Shown here piece by piece: positions 38,076 to 46,081 of a stretch of 64,000 nt of DNA. Below the pieces are notes generated by a model. The model made no database searches. It was not told the DNA's origin and was given only the letters and a program-made list of their open reading frames with translations. The stretch spans positions 3,470,501 to 3,534,500 of the forward strand of contig NZ_CP070506.1 of the NCBI RefSeq assembly GCF_016925675.1. Direction: 5' to 3'. The position numbers and the translations under genes are program-made. Source of the DNA: Pseudomonas hygromyciniae. GTDB taxonomy: Bacteria; Pseudomonadota; Gammaproteobacteria; Pseudomonadales; Pseudomonadaceae. The stretch's first letter is position 1; each line of letters starts with the position of its first letter.

Positions 38076-38378
38076 TTACGGGCTGTTTTCCCTTTCCTCC
38101 GCCATGACGCGCAGGGCTTCGCCTTCCAGGACTTGAAGGTCAGGGAAGATTTCAGGGAGCTTCTTTTTCTTGATGCCGAGGAACCCGGCCACGTCGCGGA
38201 TGCAGCTGTAGTCGAGACCGATCGCGCCGCCGGCGCCTGCTCGCCACTGGGTGGACATGCGGTTGAAAAGGAGGAAGGCCGGCCAGTTACAGGGCCAGAC
38301 CTCCACCTCCTCAACCAGATCTCCCGGGGCAAGGCCGAACATGCCGATAATCGCGTCGGGCACGCTCGGCGAGTACAT
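38076..38378 (-). CDS. tail assembly chaperone, frameshift partner (DUF1799-like)
   Basis: About 100 residues (NWPAFLLFNRMSTQWRAG.GGAIGLDY), the T part of the G-GT pair. Probably made as a C-terminal extension of the upstream chaperone: the heptamer GGGAAAC directly before that gene's stop lets ribosomes slip -1 and continue L-T-D-A-A-R-A-M-Y into this frame. Independent start at ATG 38378 lacks a good ribosome site. Binds tape measure and tail tube during assembly. Confidence 0.8.
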   Translation of the reverse strand: MYSPSVPDAIIGMFGLAPGDLVEEVEVWPCNWPAFLLFNRMSTQWRAGAGGAIGLDYSCIRDVAGFLGIKKKKLPEIFPDLQVLEGEALRVMAEERENSP

Positions 38379-38395
38379 CGCACGGGCGGCGTCAG

Positions 38396-38776
38396 TCAGT
38401 TTCCCAGGCGGGCCTGGTTGTATGCGCCTTCATGGGCTTTAACGACCGCCTCGGCAGCGCCCTGGCAGGACTTCACGAAGGCAACGATGTTGTCGTCGTT
38501 GTATTCGTCGTCGAAGCCCCAGCCTACTACCAGATCCTTGATCTGCTGGGTTTGCTGCTCGGTATCCACGGCCACAATTTCTGACCATGACGGTTTATCG
38601 CCCAATGCGGCCTGCGCCTTCTTCCGTTTCTCGTTCCATTCATCGAACAGAGCAGCAAGCTCGGCGCGATCCCGATACTTAAAAGTGAACTCAACCTTCT
38701 CAGGCGCGCTGCCGACGATTGGAATCAGCACTGGCGCAGCGAAAGTGGCGTTCTGCGCGATACGGATCTTGGCCAT
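38396..38776 (-). CDS. tail assembly chaperone (gpG-like)
   Basis: 126 aa (KVEFTFKYRDRAELAALFDEWN, FDDEYNDDNIVAFV), a phage tail assembly chaperone in the expected position between tail tube and tape measure. Ends L-G-N-stop, where GGA-AAC is part of the slippery heptamer at 38399-38405. Confidence 0.85.
   Translation of the reverse strand: MAKIRIAQNATFAAPVLIPIVGSAPEKVEFTFKYRDRAELAALFDEWNEKRKKAQAALGDKPSWSEIVAVDTEQQTQQIKDLVVGWGFDDEYNDDNIVAFVKSCQGAAEAVVKAHEGAYNQARLGN
38399..38405 (-). promoter_or_regulatory. slippery heptamer for -1 frameshift
   Basis: Minus-strand G-GGA-AAC in the reading frame of the gpG-like gene, immediately followed by its TGA stop. The -1 frame is open into the DUF1799-like gene. 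Same layout as lambda G/GT (G-GGA-AAG). Confidence 0.85.
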
Positions 38777-38779
38777 GGG

Positions 38780-39436
38780 TTACACCACCGCAGTCAGGTA
38801 GCGAGTCGGCTCGGCCTGCAGTGCCAGGTTGACGGTACGGGTCAGCAGGTTGTTACGGGACACCGCCGGCTGTTTGGAGAACGACGTGTAGGCGCCGTAC
38901 AGCAGCGTGTCATTGCCCGGCAGGTTCAAACGTGCGGCCTCGACCTGTTTGCCCGCATCGGCCTTCATCAACACCTTGTTGAAGTCTTGAATCGGATCGT
39001 CGGCGAGGGTAAGTACCATGCTGGCAGCCGACTTATCGGTGGGAATCTGCTTGCCCTGGTCGTCTTCGAGGAAAACCACGTCGAGGTAGTTCTGATCGCC
39101 ACCGGAGAAGGCCACATCGGAGATTTGCGGGATCTGAACCCAGGTCAGCACCTTGCGCATGGTCCCGGCACCACCACCGACAGGGAAGGCCTGGGTGTCG
39201 GTAGTGTCGATACTTTCCAGGGTGATTGCAGTAGCAGTCGCCGCCTTCACGCGCACGACCTTGCTATCCAGCTTGCTCCAGCCAGAAGTGAGCAGGACGA
39301 TGTCGCCCGCAGCCAGGGTGCCGCCGACAACGGTGGCCACGGCCTCAGCGGCGTTGGTGATGGTGGCAAACGCCAGAGCAGCTGCATAGGTTGCAGCGTG
39401 CTGGAAGGTGCCGCCATTCGGGATTTTGTAGCCCAT
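38780..39436 (-). CDS. major tail (tube) protein
   Basis: 218 aa from ATG 39436, which has AAGAGGAAA upstream; a longer frame would run into the hairpin. Begins MGYKIPNGGTFQHAATY, then beta-rich sequence with TWVQIPQISDVAFSGGDQN. Position before the chaperones and composition fit the tube subunit of a siphophage. Confidence 0.8.
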   Translation of the reverse strand: MGYKIPNGGTFQHAATYAAALAFATITNAAEAVATVVGGTLAAGDIVLLTSGWSKLDSKVVRVKAATATAITLESIDTTDTQAFPVGGGAGTMRKVLTWVQIPQISDVAFSGGDQNYLDVVFLEDDQGKQIPTDKSAASMVLTLADDPIQDFNKVLMKADAGKQVEAARLNLPGNDTLLYGAYTSFSKQPAVSRNNLLTRTVNLALQAEPTRYLTAVV

Positions 39437-39460
39437 GGGTATTTCCTCTTTGCAGATATG

Positions 39461-39482
39461 AAAAAACCCGCTCAATGGCGGG
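39461..39482 (-). terminator. hairpin terminator in leader of tail tube gene
   Basis: CCCGC/GCGGG stem with six U on the minus strand, about 25 bases before the tube start codon. Confidence 0.55.
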
Positions 39483-39508
39483 CTCGTGGGTTTGCCCAAT
39501 GGGCGGGA

Positions 39509-39925
39509 TCAGTTCGTGTCGGCTCGGTACAAGAACGAGACCGGGACGGTATAGGTGGAATCGCCGGTAATACCGGGGCCCTGGTCGACCGGCGACATCG
39601 TCACCACGGTGACCGGGCCCTTGGTGTCCCTGGCGTACAGCGGGAACAGATCTGTCAGTTCAGCTGCTATCGGGTTCGTCTTGGTCTTGCCGGTGCCCGC
39701 CGGCGCGATGATGCTCACTTGGAACACACCGGTGAACAGCCGGTGATCACCGCCAAGCGTGTTGCTCGCGGTGTCGCCCGGGATCGTGAAGGCTCGCAGG
39801 TAGGTCTCGCCCGCCGCCGGCGTGTAGGCCGTGTTCTCGAAGACGATCTTCAGCTTCTCCGACCTGGCAGCGCTCCAAGCGATGAGCTTGGCCTCGTAGA
39901 TCGAAGCGATGATTGCGTGACTCAT
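39509..39925 (-). CDS. tail terminator protein (DUF4128-like)
   Basis: 138 aa (IYEAKLIAW, IVFENTAYTPAAGETYLRAF, PLYARDTKGPVTV). This pattern and gene order (before the tail tube) are those of DUF4128 tail terminators, which cap the tail shaft and connect it to the head. Overlaps the gp10-like gene by four bases. Confidence 0.75.
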   Translation of the reverse strand: MSHAIIASIYEAKLIAWSAARSEKLKIVFENTAYTPAAGETYLRAFTIPGDTASNTLGGDHRLFTGVFQVSIIAPAGTGKTKTNPIAAELTDLFPLYARDTKGPVTVVTMSPVDQGPGITGDSTYTVPVSFLYRADTN

Positions 39926-40506
39926 ACCTGGTTGTTCCTGATGGCCTCCAGCACGATCTGCTGAAAGCGAGCCACGGTTACCCGGACCATACCGCCGGGG
40001 GCCTGGGTGGAATGGCCGAACTCCAACGGGATCGCGTAGGGCAAGTTGTTTACGATGTAGGCCATCTGGCCGGCGGTGAAGTCGCTCATTGCTGCGACCA
40101 GCGCCGCGGTAGTCTCGGCACCGCTCGGATCCACCTCGTCGAAGGTAACGCTCTCGACCACGCCCAGCGAGATGTGCCAGTTCGCGCGGAACCGGCCGCC
40201 GACGTAGCCTTCGGGCGCCTTGATGTCCATGCCGTCGTTGAGCTTGCGGCCTTTCTTGAGCCTTCCGGCCTTCGTGAGGTTGGCCGGAGCACTGCGCAGT
40301 GCGCTGTTGTGATCGTCGACGGCCTTGTTGTACTGGGTCGCCACAGCGTTCTGTGCCCAGATCTCCGGGTTACCCACGGGAGACATGCGAATCAGGCTGC
40401 TGCCGACTTCGATAATGATTTCGCGCACACTGGCGTCAATGGCTTCGCTGGTCTGGGCGGCGAACTCGGCCAGGCTCAGGGCGAAGCTGCCGGATTGGGT
40501 CGCCAT
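39922..40506 (-). CDS. HK97 gp10-like tail completion protein
   Basis: 194 aa. SLAEFAAQTSEAIDASVREIIIEVGSSLIRMSPVGNPE, FRANWHIS and YAIPLEFGHSTQAPGGMVRVTVA are typical of HK97 gp10-type connectors. Needed to join tails to heads. Confidence 0.8.
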   Translation of the reverse strand: MATQSGSFALSLAEFAAQTSEAIDASVREIIIEVGSSLIRMSPVGNPEIWAQNAVATQYNKAVDDHNSALRSAPANLTKAGRLKKGRKLNDGMDIKAPEGYVGGRFRANWHISLGVVESVTFDEVDPSGAETTAALVAAMSDFTAGQMAYIVNNLPYAIPLEFGHSTQAPGGMVRVTVARFQQIVLEAIRNNQV

Positions 40507-40507
40507 G

Positions 40508-40900
40508 TCATTTCCTCAGTTGCGCTGTCCACGTTGCATCAGCAGGGTCCGCAGACACATTCATCACCCGCAGCCCGTTGACGATATCGCCAATGGCCGG
40601 GGCAGCCGGTACCGCCGTCGGAACGCCGGCCTCCGACACGAACAGCTCGTTTTGCAGCACCAGCAGCTTCTTGTCGCTGGTCTGGATGAGGGAGCCGTCG
40701 ATTTCTTTGGACAGGTAGCTGCCAAGAACGCCGCGGCCCGAGTACGTCACGGTGGTCTCAGGCGTTTCGCCACCCAGGTCGGGGTCATACTCGCCCGTAA
40801 CCTTGCGCACACCTGTGACCGACTTGACTGCGTCGGCCAAGCCATCAGGATCGTCGAACGCTTCGGCCAGTTCGGCCTGGATCTCTTCACGCATGCCCAC
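40508..40900 (-). CDS. head-tail joining protein
   Basis: About 130 aa. Start either GTG 40900, with GAGGG 7 bases upstream, or ATG 40894 (MREEIQAELAEAF). Central VTYSGRGVLGSYLSKEIDGSLIQTSDKKLLVLQ matches head-closure proteins that occupy this slot. Other annotations of this family as 'glutamate 5-kinase' are misnomers. Confidence 0.65.
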   Translation of the reverse strand: MGMREEIQAELAEAFDDPDGLADAVKSVTGVRKVTGEYDPDLGGETPETTVTYSGRGVLGSYLSKEIDGSLIQTSDKKLLVLQNELFVSEAGVPTAVPAAPAIGDIVNGLRVMNVSADPADATWTAQLRK

Positions 40901-40902
40901 GG

Positions 40903-41280
40903 TCAGACCCTCTTCAGCATGATCACGCCGGAGCGCGTGATCCACGGCGTAAGCAGCGCAAGGGCGAAGTTCACGCCCGCCGACTGATCGGTAGAGCCTG
41001 CCACGTAGGTCTTGCTCACAGACGTGCCGGACTGAGCCGATACCGTCTTGCTCTGCACTTCCCTCTGCGTAGCAGTGTACAGCTTGCCCGCCGCTGCCTC
41101 TTTGGCGACCTGGGCGCCGGCTGTTTTGATCTCGGCCGGGACCGGATCGGGAACAGCCCGCTTAATCTTGGCTGTGAGCCAGGCATTGGCCATGGCCACA
41201 GCAAGGACCGGATCACCGGTGCCGGCCCAGTCAGGACCGAGCTGGGCGTCAACATCGGCAACGGTGATGAAGTCGGTCAT
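40903..41280 (-). CDS. head-tail connector protein (DnaT-like family)
   Basis: 125 aa from ATG 41280 (MTDFITVADVDAQLG). Helical N-terminus (AVAMANAWLTAKIKRAV) and a C-terminal ALALLTPWI. Resembles the putative connector family that databases call DnaT-like ssDNA-binding. Position after capsid supports a connector role. Confidence 0.65.
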   Translation of the reverse strand: MTDFITVADVDAQLGPDWAGTGDPVLAVAMANAWLTAKIKRAVPDPVPAEIKTAGAQVAKEAAAGKLYTATQREVQSKTVSAQSGTSVSKTYVAGSTDQSAGVNFALALLTPWITRSGVIMLKRV

Positions 41281-41290
41281 GTGCTTGTCC

Positions 41291-41596
41291 TTATTCTGCC
41301 GGCACCAGGGCCTGCAGGTCTTCTTTCTTGGCGGTTGCGTCGAAGGCAATGCCCTTGGCGGTCAGCCATTCTTTCAGCTCGGGGACCTTCATTTTCAGAG
41401 GGTCGGTTTCTTTGCTCTCTGGCTCCTTGCCGTCGGACACCTTAATGCCGGCCGCTTGGTAGGCGTCGTAGATGTCCGGGGCATCGCCATCGACCACCAC
41501 CTCGGTAGCGGCGCCGATGACACCGAAGAATTCGCTCAGCAGGCGGTAGCACACGCCGCGCTCTTTGCCCGGCTTGTCCGTGTAGATCACTTTCAT
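41291..41596 (-). CDS. small head-module protein with HeH/SAP-like end
   Basis: 101 aa. The C-terminus KMKVPELKEWLTAKGIAFDATAKKEDLQALV has the helix-extended-helix pattern used to bind nucleic acid. Follows the capsid gene; possibly a DNA-binding or decoration factor in the head. Confidence 0.65.
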   Translation of the reverse strand: MKVIYTDKPGKERGVCYRLLSEFFGVIGAATEVVVDGDAPDIYDAYQAAGIKVSDGKEPESKETDPLKMKVPELKEWLTAKGIAFDATAKKEDLQALVPAE

Positions 41597-41652
41597 GAGT
41601 CACCTCAAAAGCACCCCGGCGCCCATAAAGACGCCAGTTTGTGTGGGCCGGA

Positions 41653-42630
41653 TTACGGCGTGGTGGTACCGCTGATGACAGCGGCGAACGGGACTTGCTT
41701 GCGGCTGAACACACGCTTCCAGTTGCCTGCGGAGGCGTACTGAGTCGCGGTTGGGCTGAGGTTCTGAGCTTCGGAACCCTTCCAACTGAAGCCGGCAGGC
41801 TGGAGGATGTAGGTCTTCCGCTCCCACAGCACTTCGGCACCACCACCGTTACCGCCGCCAGGCTTACGCTCCAGCTCTACCGGCACCTTCGGCGTGCCTT
41901 CGCCGTAACCGAAAGCGCCCTGGCCGAAGAACACGGACAGGTACTTGCCCGCGCCATACACCAGGGCATCGTCCATGAACACTGGCTTGCCGAGGTAGGT
42001 GGCCAGGATGATCTTGCCGTCGGAGTCACGCAGATACTCGATGAGATCCTGCTTGACCATCTGGTTCATCACCACCGAATGCACACCGATCGCGCCAAAC
42101 TGGTCGGCTGCGTCACCGGCGGTAAACGCGGCATCCTGGAAGGCGTTCGCACTGATGGTTGCGCCCGCGTCGATGACCATGTCACCGCCGTTGTTCGCGA
42201 TGTTCGAGGCGATGATGCCGCGAGACGCGCCCAGGGTGTAGCGCTGCCACTGGCGAGTCCAGTAGGTGCCGAAACGGTTGCGGATCTGCTGTTGAGGCTC
42301 ACTGTTCGCAAGCTCAGCGGTCAGATCGGTGACGCCGTAGCCTTTGTTGAGGTACAGGACGCGGGCACGCATGCTGTCCTGGGTGACTTTGCCGACTTCG
42401 CCTTGGTCGTTCGGGTCATCGTTGCTGATGTTCGGAGCTTCATCAGCGTTGAGATCCTGCCAGTAGCTGATCTCGGCGGTGCCCTGGCTGCCGGAGGCGA
42501 TGGCGTCCAGCACAGGGGAGCGAGTCACGATGCCGGACTCGTACACAGCGGTCTTTTCCGGGCTGTTAACCGGTGCCAGGGAGGCGTAGTAGTCACCGAC
42601 GAAAATGTCGGTCAGTTGGGTAGTTGGCAT
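41653..42630 (-). CDS. major capsid protein
   Basis: 325 aa. Features of the Gp13-like HK97-fold capsid family: an early LTDIFVGDYYAS, GTAEISYWQDLNADEAPNIS, and a C-terminal WKGSEAQNLSPT..YASAGNW.RVF. Directly after the scaffold gene, as expected. Confidence 0.85.
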   Translation of the reverse strand: MPTTQLTDIFVGDYYASLAPVNSPEKTAVYESGIVTRSPVLDAIASGSQGTAEISYWQDLNADEAPNISNDDPNDQGEVGKVTQDSMRARVLYLNKGYGVTDLTAELANSEPQQQIRNRFGTYWTRQWQRYTLGASRGIIASNIANNGGDMVIDAGATISANAFQDAAFTAGDAADQFGAIGVHSVVMNQMVKQDLIEYLRDSDGKIILATYLGKPVFMDDALVYGAGKYLSVFFGQGAFGYGEGTPKVPVELERKPGGGNGGGAEVLWERKTYILQPAGFSWKGSEAQNLSPTATQYASAGNWKRVFSRKQVPFAAVISGTTTP

Positions 42631-42633
42631 GAG

Positions 42634-43371
42634 TTAGGTTCCTTTGGTGGCCTGGATTTTCTTGAAGAGCTCGGGGTTGTCACGGGCGATCGCTGCGCGC
42701 TCGGTTTCCGCGTACTCACCCCACTTTTTCGTGGCCTTGCCACCGTTGTCGCCGGTCTGCCCGGCACCCTGAGCCCTTGGCCACAGGTGTGTTGCTGTTT
42801 CACGCAGAGATTCCGCCCATTCGAGCGGCGACAGCGGGGTCTTCCCGTCCTTCCCGTAAACGACCTCGCCGTCACGGTCGGTGGCGATCGCCTCGCCGTC
42901 TTCACTGAGTTTGAAAGTGCCCCGGGCGCGCAAGATGATGTCCTCGGCAGCCTCAGGCAGCGCGCCAGCCTTGATGGCGGCAGCGCGAATGGAATCGGCC
43001 AGCACCTTATCGCTGTACTTGGCTGCGAATTGCTCGGCCTTGTCGGCGCGAGCTTTCTCAGCGGCCAACTTGGTGTCGTAGTCGGTGCGCAAGCGCTCGG
43101 TACGGCGAGTGATGACCTCGTCCAGCTTGCCCTCGGCAATCAGCTTGGTCTCCTCATCCTGGCCAACCTTGGTCAGCAGGCCCTTCACGGCTGCGATGTC
43201 CAGGCCTTCGAACTGGGTCTTGAAGCCGTCCAACTCGGTCTTGGTGGCCCGGAGCGAGCCAAGTAGCTCGGTGTTTTTGTTCTTGAGGCCCAGGGTTGCA
43301 GCCTCAACGGCGGCAGCAATGGCTGTCTGAACTGCCGGGTCTTCAAGATCAATCTGGTTTTCGTCTGCCAC
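42634..43371 (-). CDS. capsid scaffolding protein
   Basis: About 245 aa from GTG 43371 (AAGGGG about 8 bases upstream); an ATG 14 codons earlier overlaps the hairpin. Highly charged and helical (LKNKNTELLGSLRATKTELDGF, RADKAEQFAAKYSDK), the composition of phage scaffolds, with an N-terminal DPAVQTAIAAAVEAA segment. Confidence 0.8.
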   Translation of the reverse strand: MADENQIDLEDPAVQTAIAAAVEAATLGLKNKNTELLGSLRATKTELDGFKTQFEGLDIAAVKGLLTKVGQDEETKLIAEGKLDEVITRRTERLRTDYDTKLAAEKARADKAEQFAAKYSDKVLADSIRAAAIKAGALPEAAEDIILRARGTFKLSEDGEAIATDRDGEVVYGKDGKTPLSPLEWAESLRETATHLWPRAQGAGQTGDNGGKATKKWGEYAETERAAIARDNPELFKKIQATKGT

Positions 43372-43412
43372 TTGGTGCACCCCTTGGGTTTGGTCGGCCC
43401 GCTTTGCAGGCA

Positions 43413-43440
43413 TAAAAAAAACCCCGGCACGGCCGAGGTT
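43413..43440 (-). terminator. hairpin terminator in leader of scaffold gene
   Basis: Imperfect CCTCGGCC/GGCCGGGG-type stem followed on the minus strand by eight U, some 40 bases before the scaffold GTG. Confidence 0.55.
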
Positions 43441-43532
43441 TGAAGACGGAAGAAAAACATTTAGCCATACCTATGGCCAATTTAATTTATTTGATTTATA
43501 TTATTTCAATAAACCAAATAAAGGAAATCCCA

Positions 43533-44079
43533 ATGAGCAAAAAATATCCAATTCATACTGAACGATCAGGAAAAACCGGTTTTTGCTGTGCTTCCCTACC
43601 AGGCATACCTTGACCTAATAAAGGACAAAGATATTCCTGCTGAGTTGACCGTTGCTTCTAGCCTGATCAGCTCTGACGGACTCAAAATTCGTCTTCCATA
43701 CGGCGGTCCAGGCGCCGAAATCGATCTTATCCGTTTGGTCGATTATTGCCGTCGGTGCTCCATGTTCAGCATGTCGATAAATGCTCGACAGCAAGCCTTG
43801 GATAAATTTGAAGACAAACAAAAGGGCTCCCTTGAATATTTGTTGCGCACACAGTTTCTACAAGAAGATTCGCCATACAAAAACACGATGCAAGCAACGT
43901 CCGATGTGATTGATGCGCTTGAGCAAACAGGCATTTTCCGTCGCTCTAAGCGCGACTTTCCAGGTTATTACCGTCCGGTCCTTGCACTGGATTTCATTGC
44001 AGATCAGGGGGACGAATTCATGCGCGGCCGGAAACTCCCGCTGTTCAACAAAATTAACCAATATTTCTGGATTAATTAA
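43533..44079 (+). CDS. cargo protein of unknown function, one frameshift near start
   Basis: ATG 43533 with AAAGGAAAT upstream opens a frame that is right only if one A is removed from the A6 run at 43539-43544. The product then reads M-S-K-N-I-Q-F-I-L-N-D-Q-E-K-P-V-F-A-V-L-P-Y-Q and continues to 44079 (about 181 aa). As written, only GTG 43588 could start the rest. The beginning (QFIL.D..KPVFAVLP...Y) resembles the start of some antitoxin-type regulators; the remainder (KLPLFNKINQYFWIN) is unrecognised. AT-rich, plus strand, inside the head operon: lysogen-expressed cargo. Confidence 0.6.
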
Positions 44080-44590
44080 GCGCGCCCCTTCCGTGAACCA
44101 ATAGAAGGCCTCGCATTACGAGAAAGTCAGCGAACTGTGTCCTGCTTGGCGCATATGGCGGCGGGCGCATGCGCAGGCCAGGAGTGTCTCGCTGGAGCCG
44201 CGTGCGCCGGCCATTTGGCTCAGTGCAATGCGTCGGCTCCTCGATCTGGAAGCCCTGCTCGTCAGCGTATAGCTCGACCGCCAGCCGCACCTGACCCCAT
44301 TCAAGCTCAAAGGGCACGAACGTCTCGGACAGCGTCTGGTATTCGATCTTGCAGTCACGCCGGGGCCAGGCCATTGCCTGTTCAGGCTTGGCTTTTCGGC
44401 CCTTCCACTGACGACCGTTGATGTCAGCAGCGGCGCGCAGGAGCAGTTCGACCTGCTCAGCCTCAGCTTCAGGTATCCGGAACCCGTAGTAGTCGCGGTA
44501 GAAGGTCAGCTTCTCCAGCGCAACGAAGCTATTGGAAAACCTACTCCCCTGACCATGCTCGACTACCAGCACTCGTTCAGATATAAGCAT
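44072..44590 (-). CDS. DnaT-like ssDNA-binding family, head module
   Basis: 172 aa. Begins with a VEHGQG..FSNSFVAL pattern, then EQVELLLRAAADINGRQWKGRKAKPEQAMAWPR, the hallmark block of the family (...ATDYID..W.G....Q.LAWPR). Members lie in siphophage head modules, probably as connectors. The C-terminal end is longer and more basic than usual. Confidence 0.65.
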   Translation of the reverse strand: MLISERVLVVEHGQGSRFSNSFVALEKLTFYRDYYGFRIPEAEAEQVELLLRAAADINGRQWKGRKAKPEQAMAWPRRDCKIEYQTLSETFVPFELEWGQVRLAVELYADEQGFQIEEPTHCTEPNGRRTRLQRDTPGLRMRPPPYAPSRTQFADFLVMRGLLLVHGRGALN

Positions 44591-44620
44591 CTCGCCAAAA
44601 TACTCAATTAAGGAAGAAAA

Positions 44621-44986
44621 ATGTACCGCTTTGTCTTAAGCGAACTTTACCCCACAAAAGGCTGTGAAGATGGCGCACTTCTTTTCTGCATACGCCACAA
44701 ATCCGGCCTGAAAACTCTCATCGGATTCCAAGGCGTCTTGACACAGTCAAGCGCCCCTGTAGTGGTTCAGCTTACTGAAGAGTGTTTGCCGCTCATTCTG
44801 AATGAGGCACAGTGCGAGGTTGGAATTGCTACTTACGAGTTCCAAGAAGGAAAAGACCCGCACGTACTGATGCGCTCTGACATTCCCGGAGATTACAAAG
44901 TCGGATCCCTACGAATTTTTATCGGGAAAGAACCTCCCATGCTCAATAACGTATCGCGTGATTGGCCAGGTAGCATCTTAGGCTGA
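44621..44986 (+). CDS. hypothetical cargo protein (plus strand)
   Basis: 121 aa, ATG with AAGGAAG upstream. No TM or signal. Plus strand between minus-strand head genes, converging on the minor head gene with three bases between stops. Family not recognised. Confidence 0.55.
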   Translation: MYRFVLSELYPTKGCEDGALLFCIRHKSGLKTLIGFQGVLTQSSAPVVVQLTEECLPLILNEAQCEVGIATYEFQEGKDPHVLMRSDIPGDYKVGSLRIFIGKEPPMLNNVSRDWPGSILG

Positions 44987-44989
44987 CGC

Positions 44990-46081
44990 CTATAGATTCG
45001 CGCGGATGAACATGTCTGGCTCGGCAGCCCTCAGTTGCGCCAGGGTCAACGGCTTGAACGATTTATCAAGTTGCAACTTGGCGAATTTCTCCGGCGTTAG
45101 CCCTCCATCGCGGAACAACTTGCCTCGGACTGGCCCGAGGGCATGATCCTGGAAAGTCGCCGGCTGTGTAGCCAGCCATTCGTAGTAGTTCAACTCCGCA
45201 TCGACCTGGGCCCCGCCGTTGTCGCCCACCGAGGCGCGAGTGGCGTCCTTGGCGAACATCTCCGTAAGCCTGGTGGTCGGCACCGTTGTTGACCGACAGT
45301 TGATGTGCGCCGGAGGCAGCGGGCCTTTGCCCAGGTCGAAGCGCATGCCATCCAGGCCTTTGCATTGCTGCGAGGTCTTGCGGTCGAGCGTCGATACCCA
45401 GCGATAGCCCTGCACCACATCGCTGTTGGCCTTCAGCGTCTCCATTCGCGCCGTGGTGGCCACATGCTGGATTGCCGTCTGCAAAACGGCGGCAGCATTG
45501 CGGTTGCTCACCGCCAGGACGCCGTCCGTGAAGTTCTGCGCCGCGGTGCCGCGAATCGCCTGGGTGATCTGGGCATTGGTATGGCCCTGGCCGAAGCCGA
45601 GCCGGATCGTGTTCGTGACACGCATCGTCTCGGTACGCGTCCAGCCGCTGACGAAGCTCTTCAGCAGCTTGCCGCCGTCGATGCCCTTTACCTGAAGCGG
45701 ATAGGAGAGCACCGCCGCACGGATCACCGTATTTGTCGGTACCACCGCGTCGATGGAGAGCGCATTGCTCAGGCTGTTCGCCTCGAATGTTGACTCATAC
45801 AGAGCGATGTCGACTAAGTCGGCCTGCACCAGGTCGCCATAGGCCTTGTAGATCTCCAGCAGCTTACCGTCCACCCGGGCCAGGAACTGCTCGAGCCGGC
45901 TCCGGCTGTAGGTCGTCAGTTCCTTGCGTGTCAGTTGCTCCCGCACAAGTGTGTCTATCTGGCGCAGGTATTTCTCGAACTTTTTGACCTCGCCGGCCTT
46001 AAGCCGCTCCAGCATTACCGAGTGGCGGGTCGTCTGCTCCAGCAGCTGGCTGTCCGCCTGCACCAGGTTTGTCGATGACAT
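44990..46081 (-). CDS. minor head / head morphogenesis protein (Mu gpF-like)
   Basis: 363 aa from ATG 46081. Long helical N-terminus, then the gpF-type block: GFGQGHTNAQITQAIRGT, TTARMETLKANSDVVQGYRW, DRKTSQQCKGLDGMRFDLGKGPLPPAHINCRS. The last contains the conserved C..DG and P..H..CR. Few copies line the portal vertex. Overlaps the end of the portal gene. Confidence 0.85.
   Translation of the reverse strand: MSSTNLVQADSQLLEQTTRHSVMLERLKAGEVKKFEKYLRQIDTLVREQLTRKELTTYSRSRLEQFLARVDGKLLEIYKAYGDLVQADLVDIALYESTFEANSLSNALSIDAVVPTNTVIRAAVLSYPLQVKGIDGGKLLKSFVSGWTRTETMRVTNTIRLGFGQGHTNAQITQAIRGTAAQNFTDGVLAVSNRNAAAVLQTAIQHVATTARMETLKANSDVVQGYRWVSTLDRKTSQQCKGLDGMRFDLGKGPLPPAHINCRSTTVPTTRLTEMFAKDATRASVGDNGGAQVDAELNYYEWLATQPATFQDHALGPVRGKLFRDGGLTPEKFAKLQLDKSFKPLTLAQLRAAEPDMFIRANL

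Noticed and set aside
38045..38383. 112-codon minus-strand frame overlapping the DUF1799-like gene
   Set aside because: A different frame over the same bases; the -1 frame joined by the slippery heptamer carries the recognisable DUF1799 pattern.
37650..38801. 383-codon plus-strand frame opposite tape measure and chaperones
   Set aside because: Antisense shadow; spans several recognised genes and their junctions.
41641..43266. 541-codon plus-strand frame antisense to capsid and scaffold genes
   Set aside because: Its sequence is the GC-rich mirror of two clearly recognised minus-strand genes and shows no protein family pattern or ribosome site.
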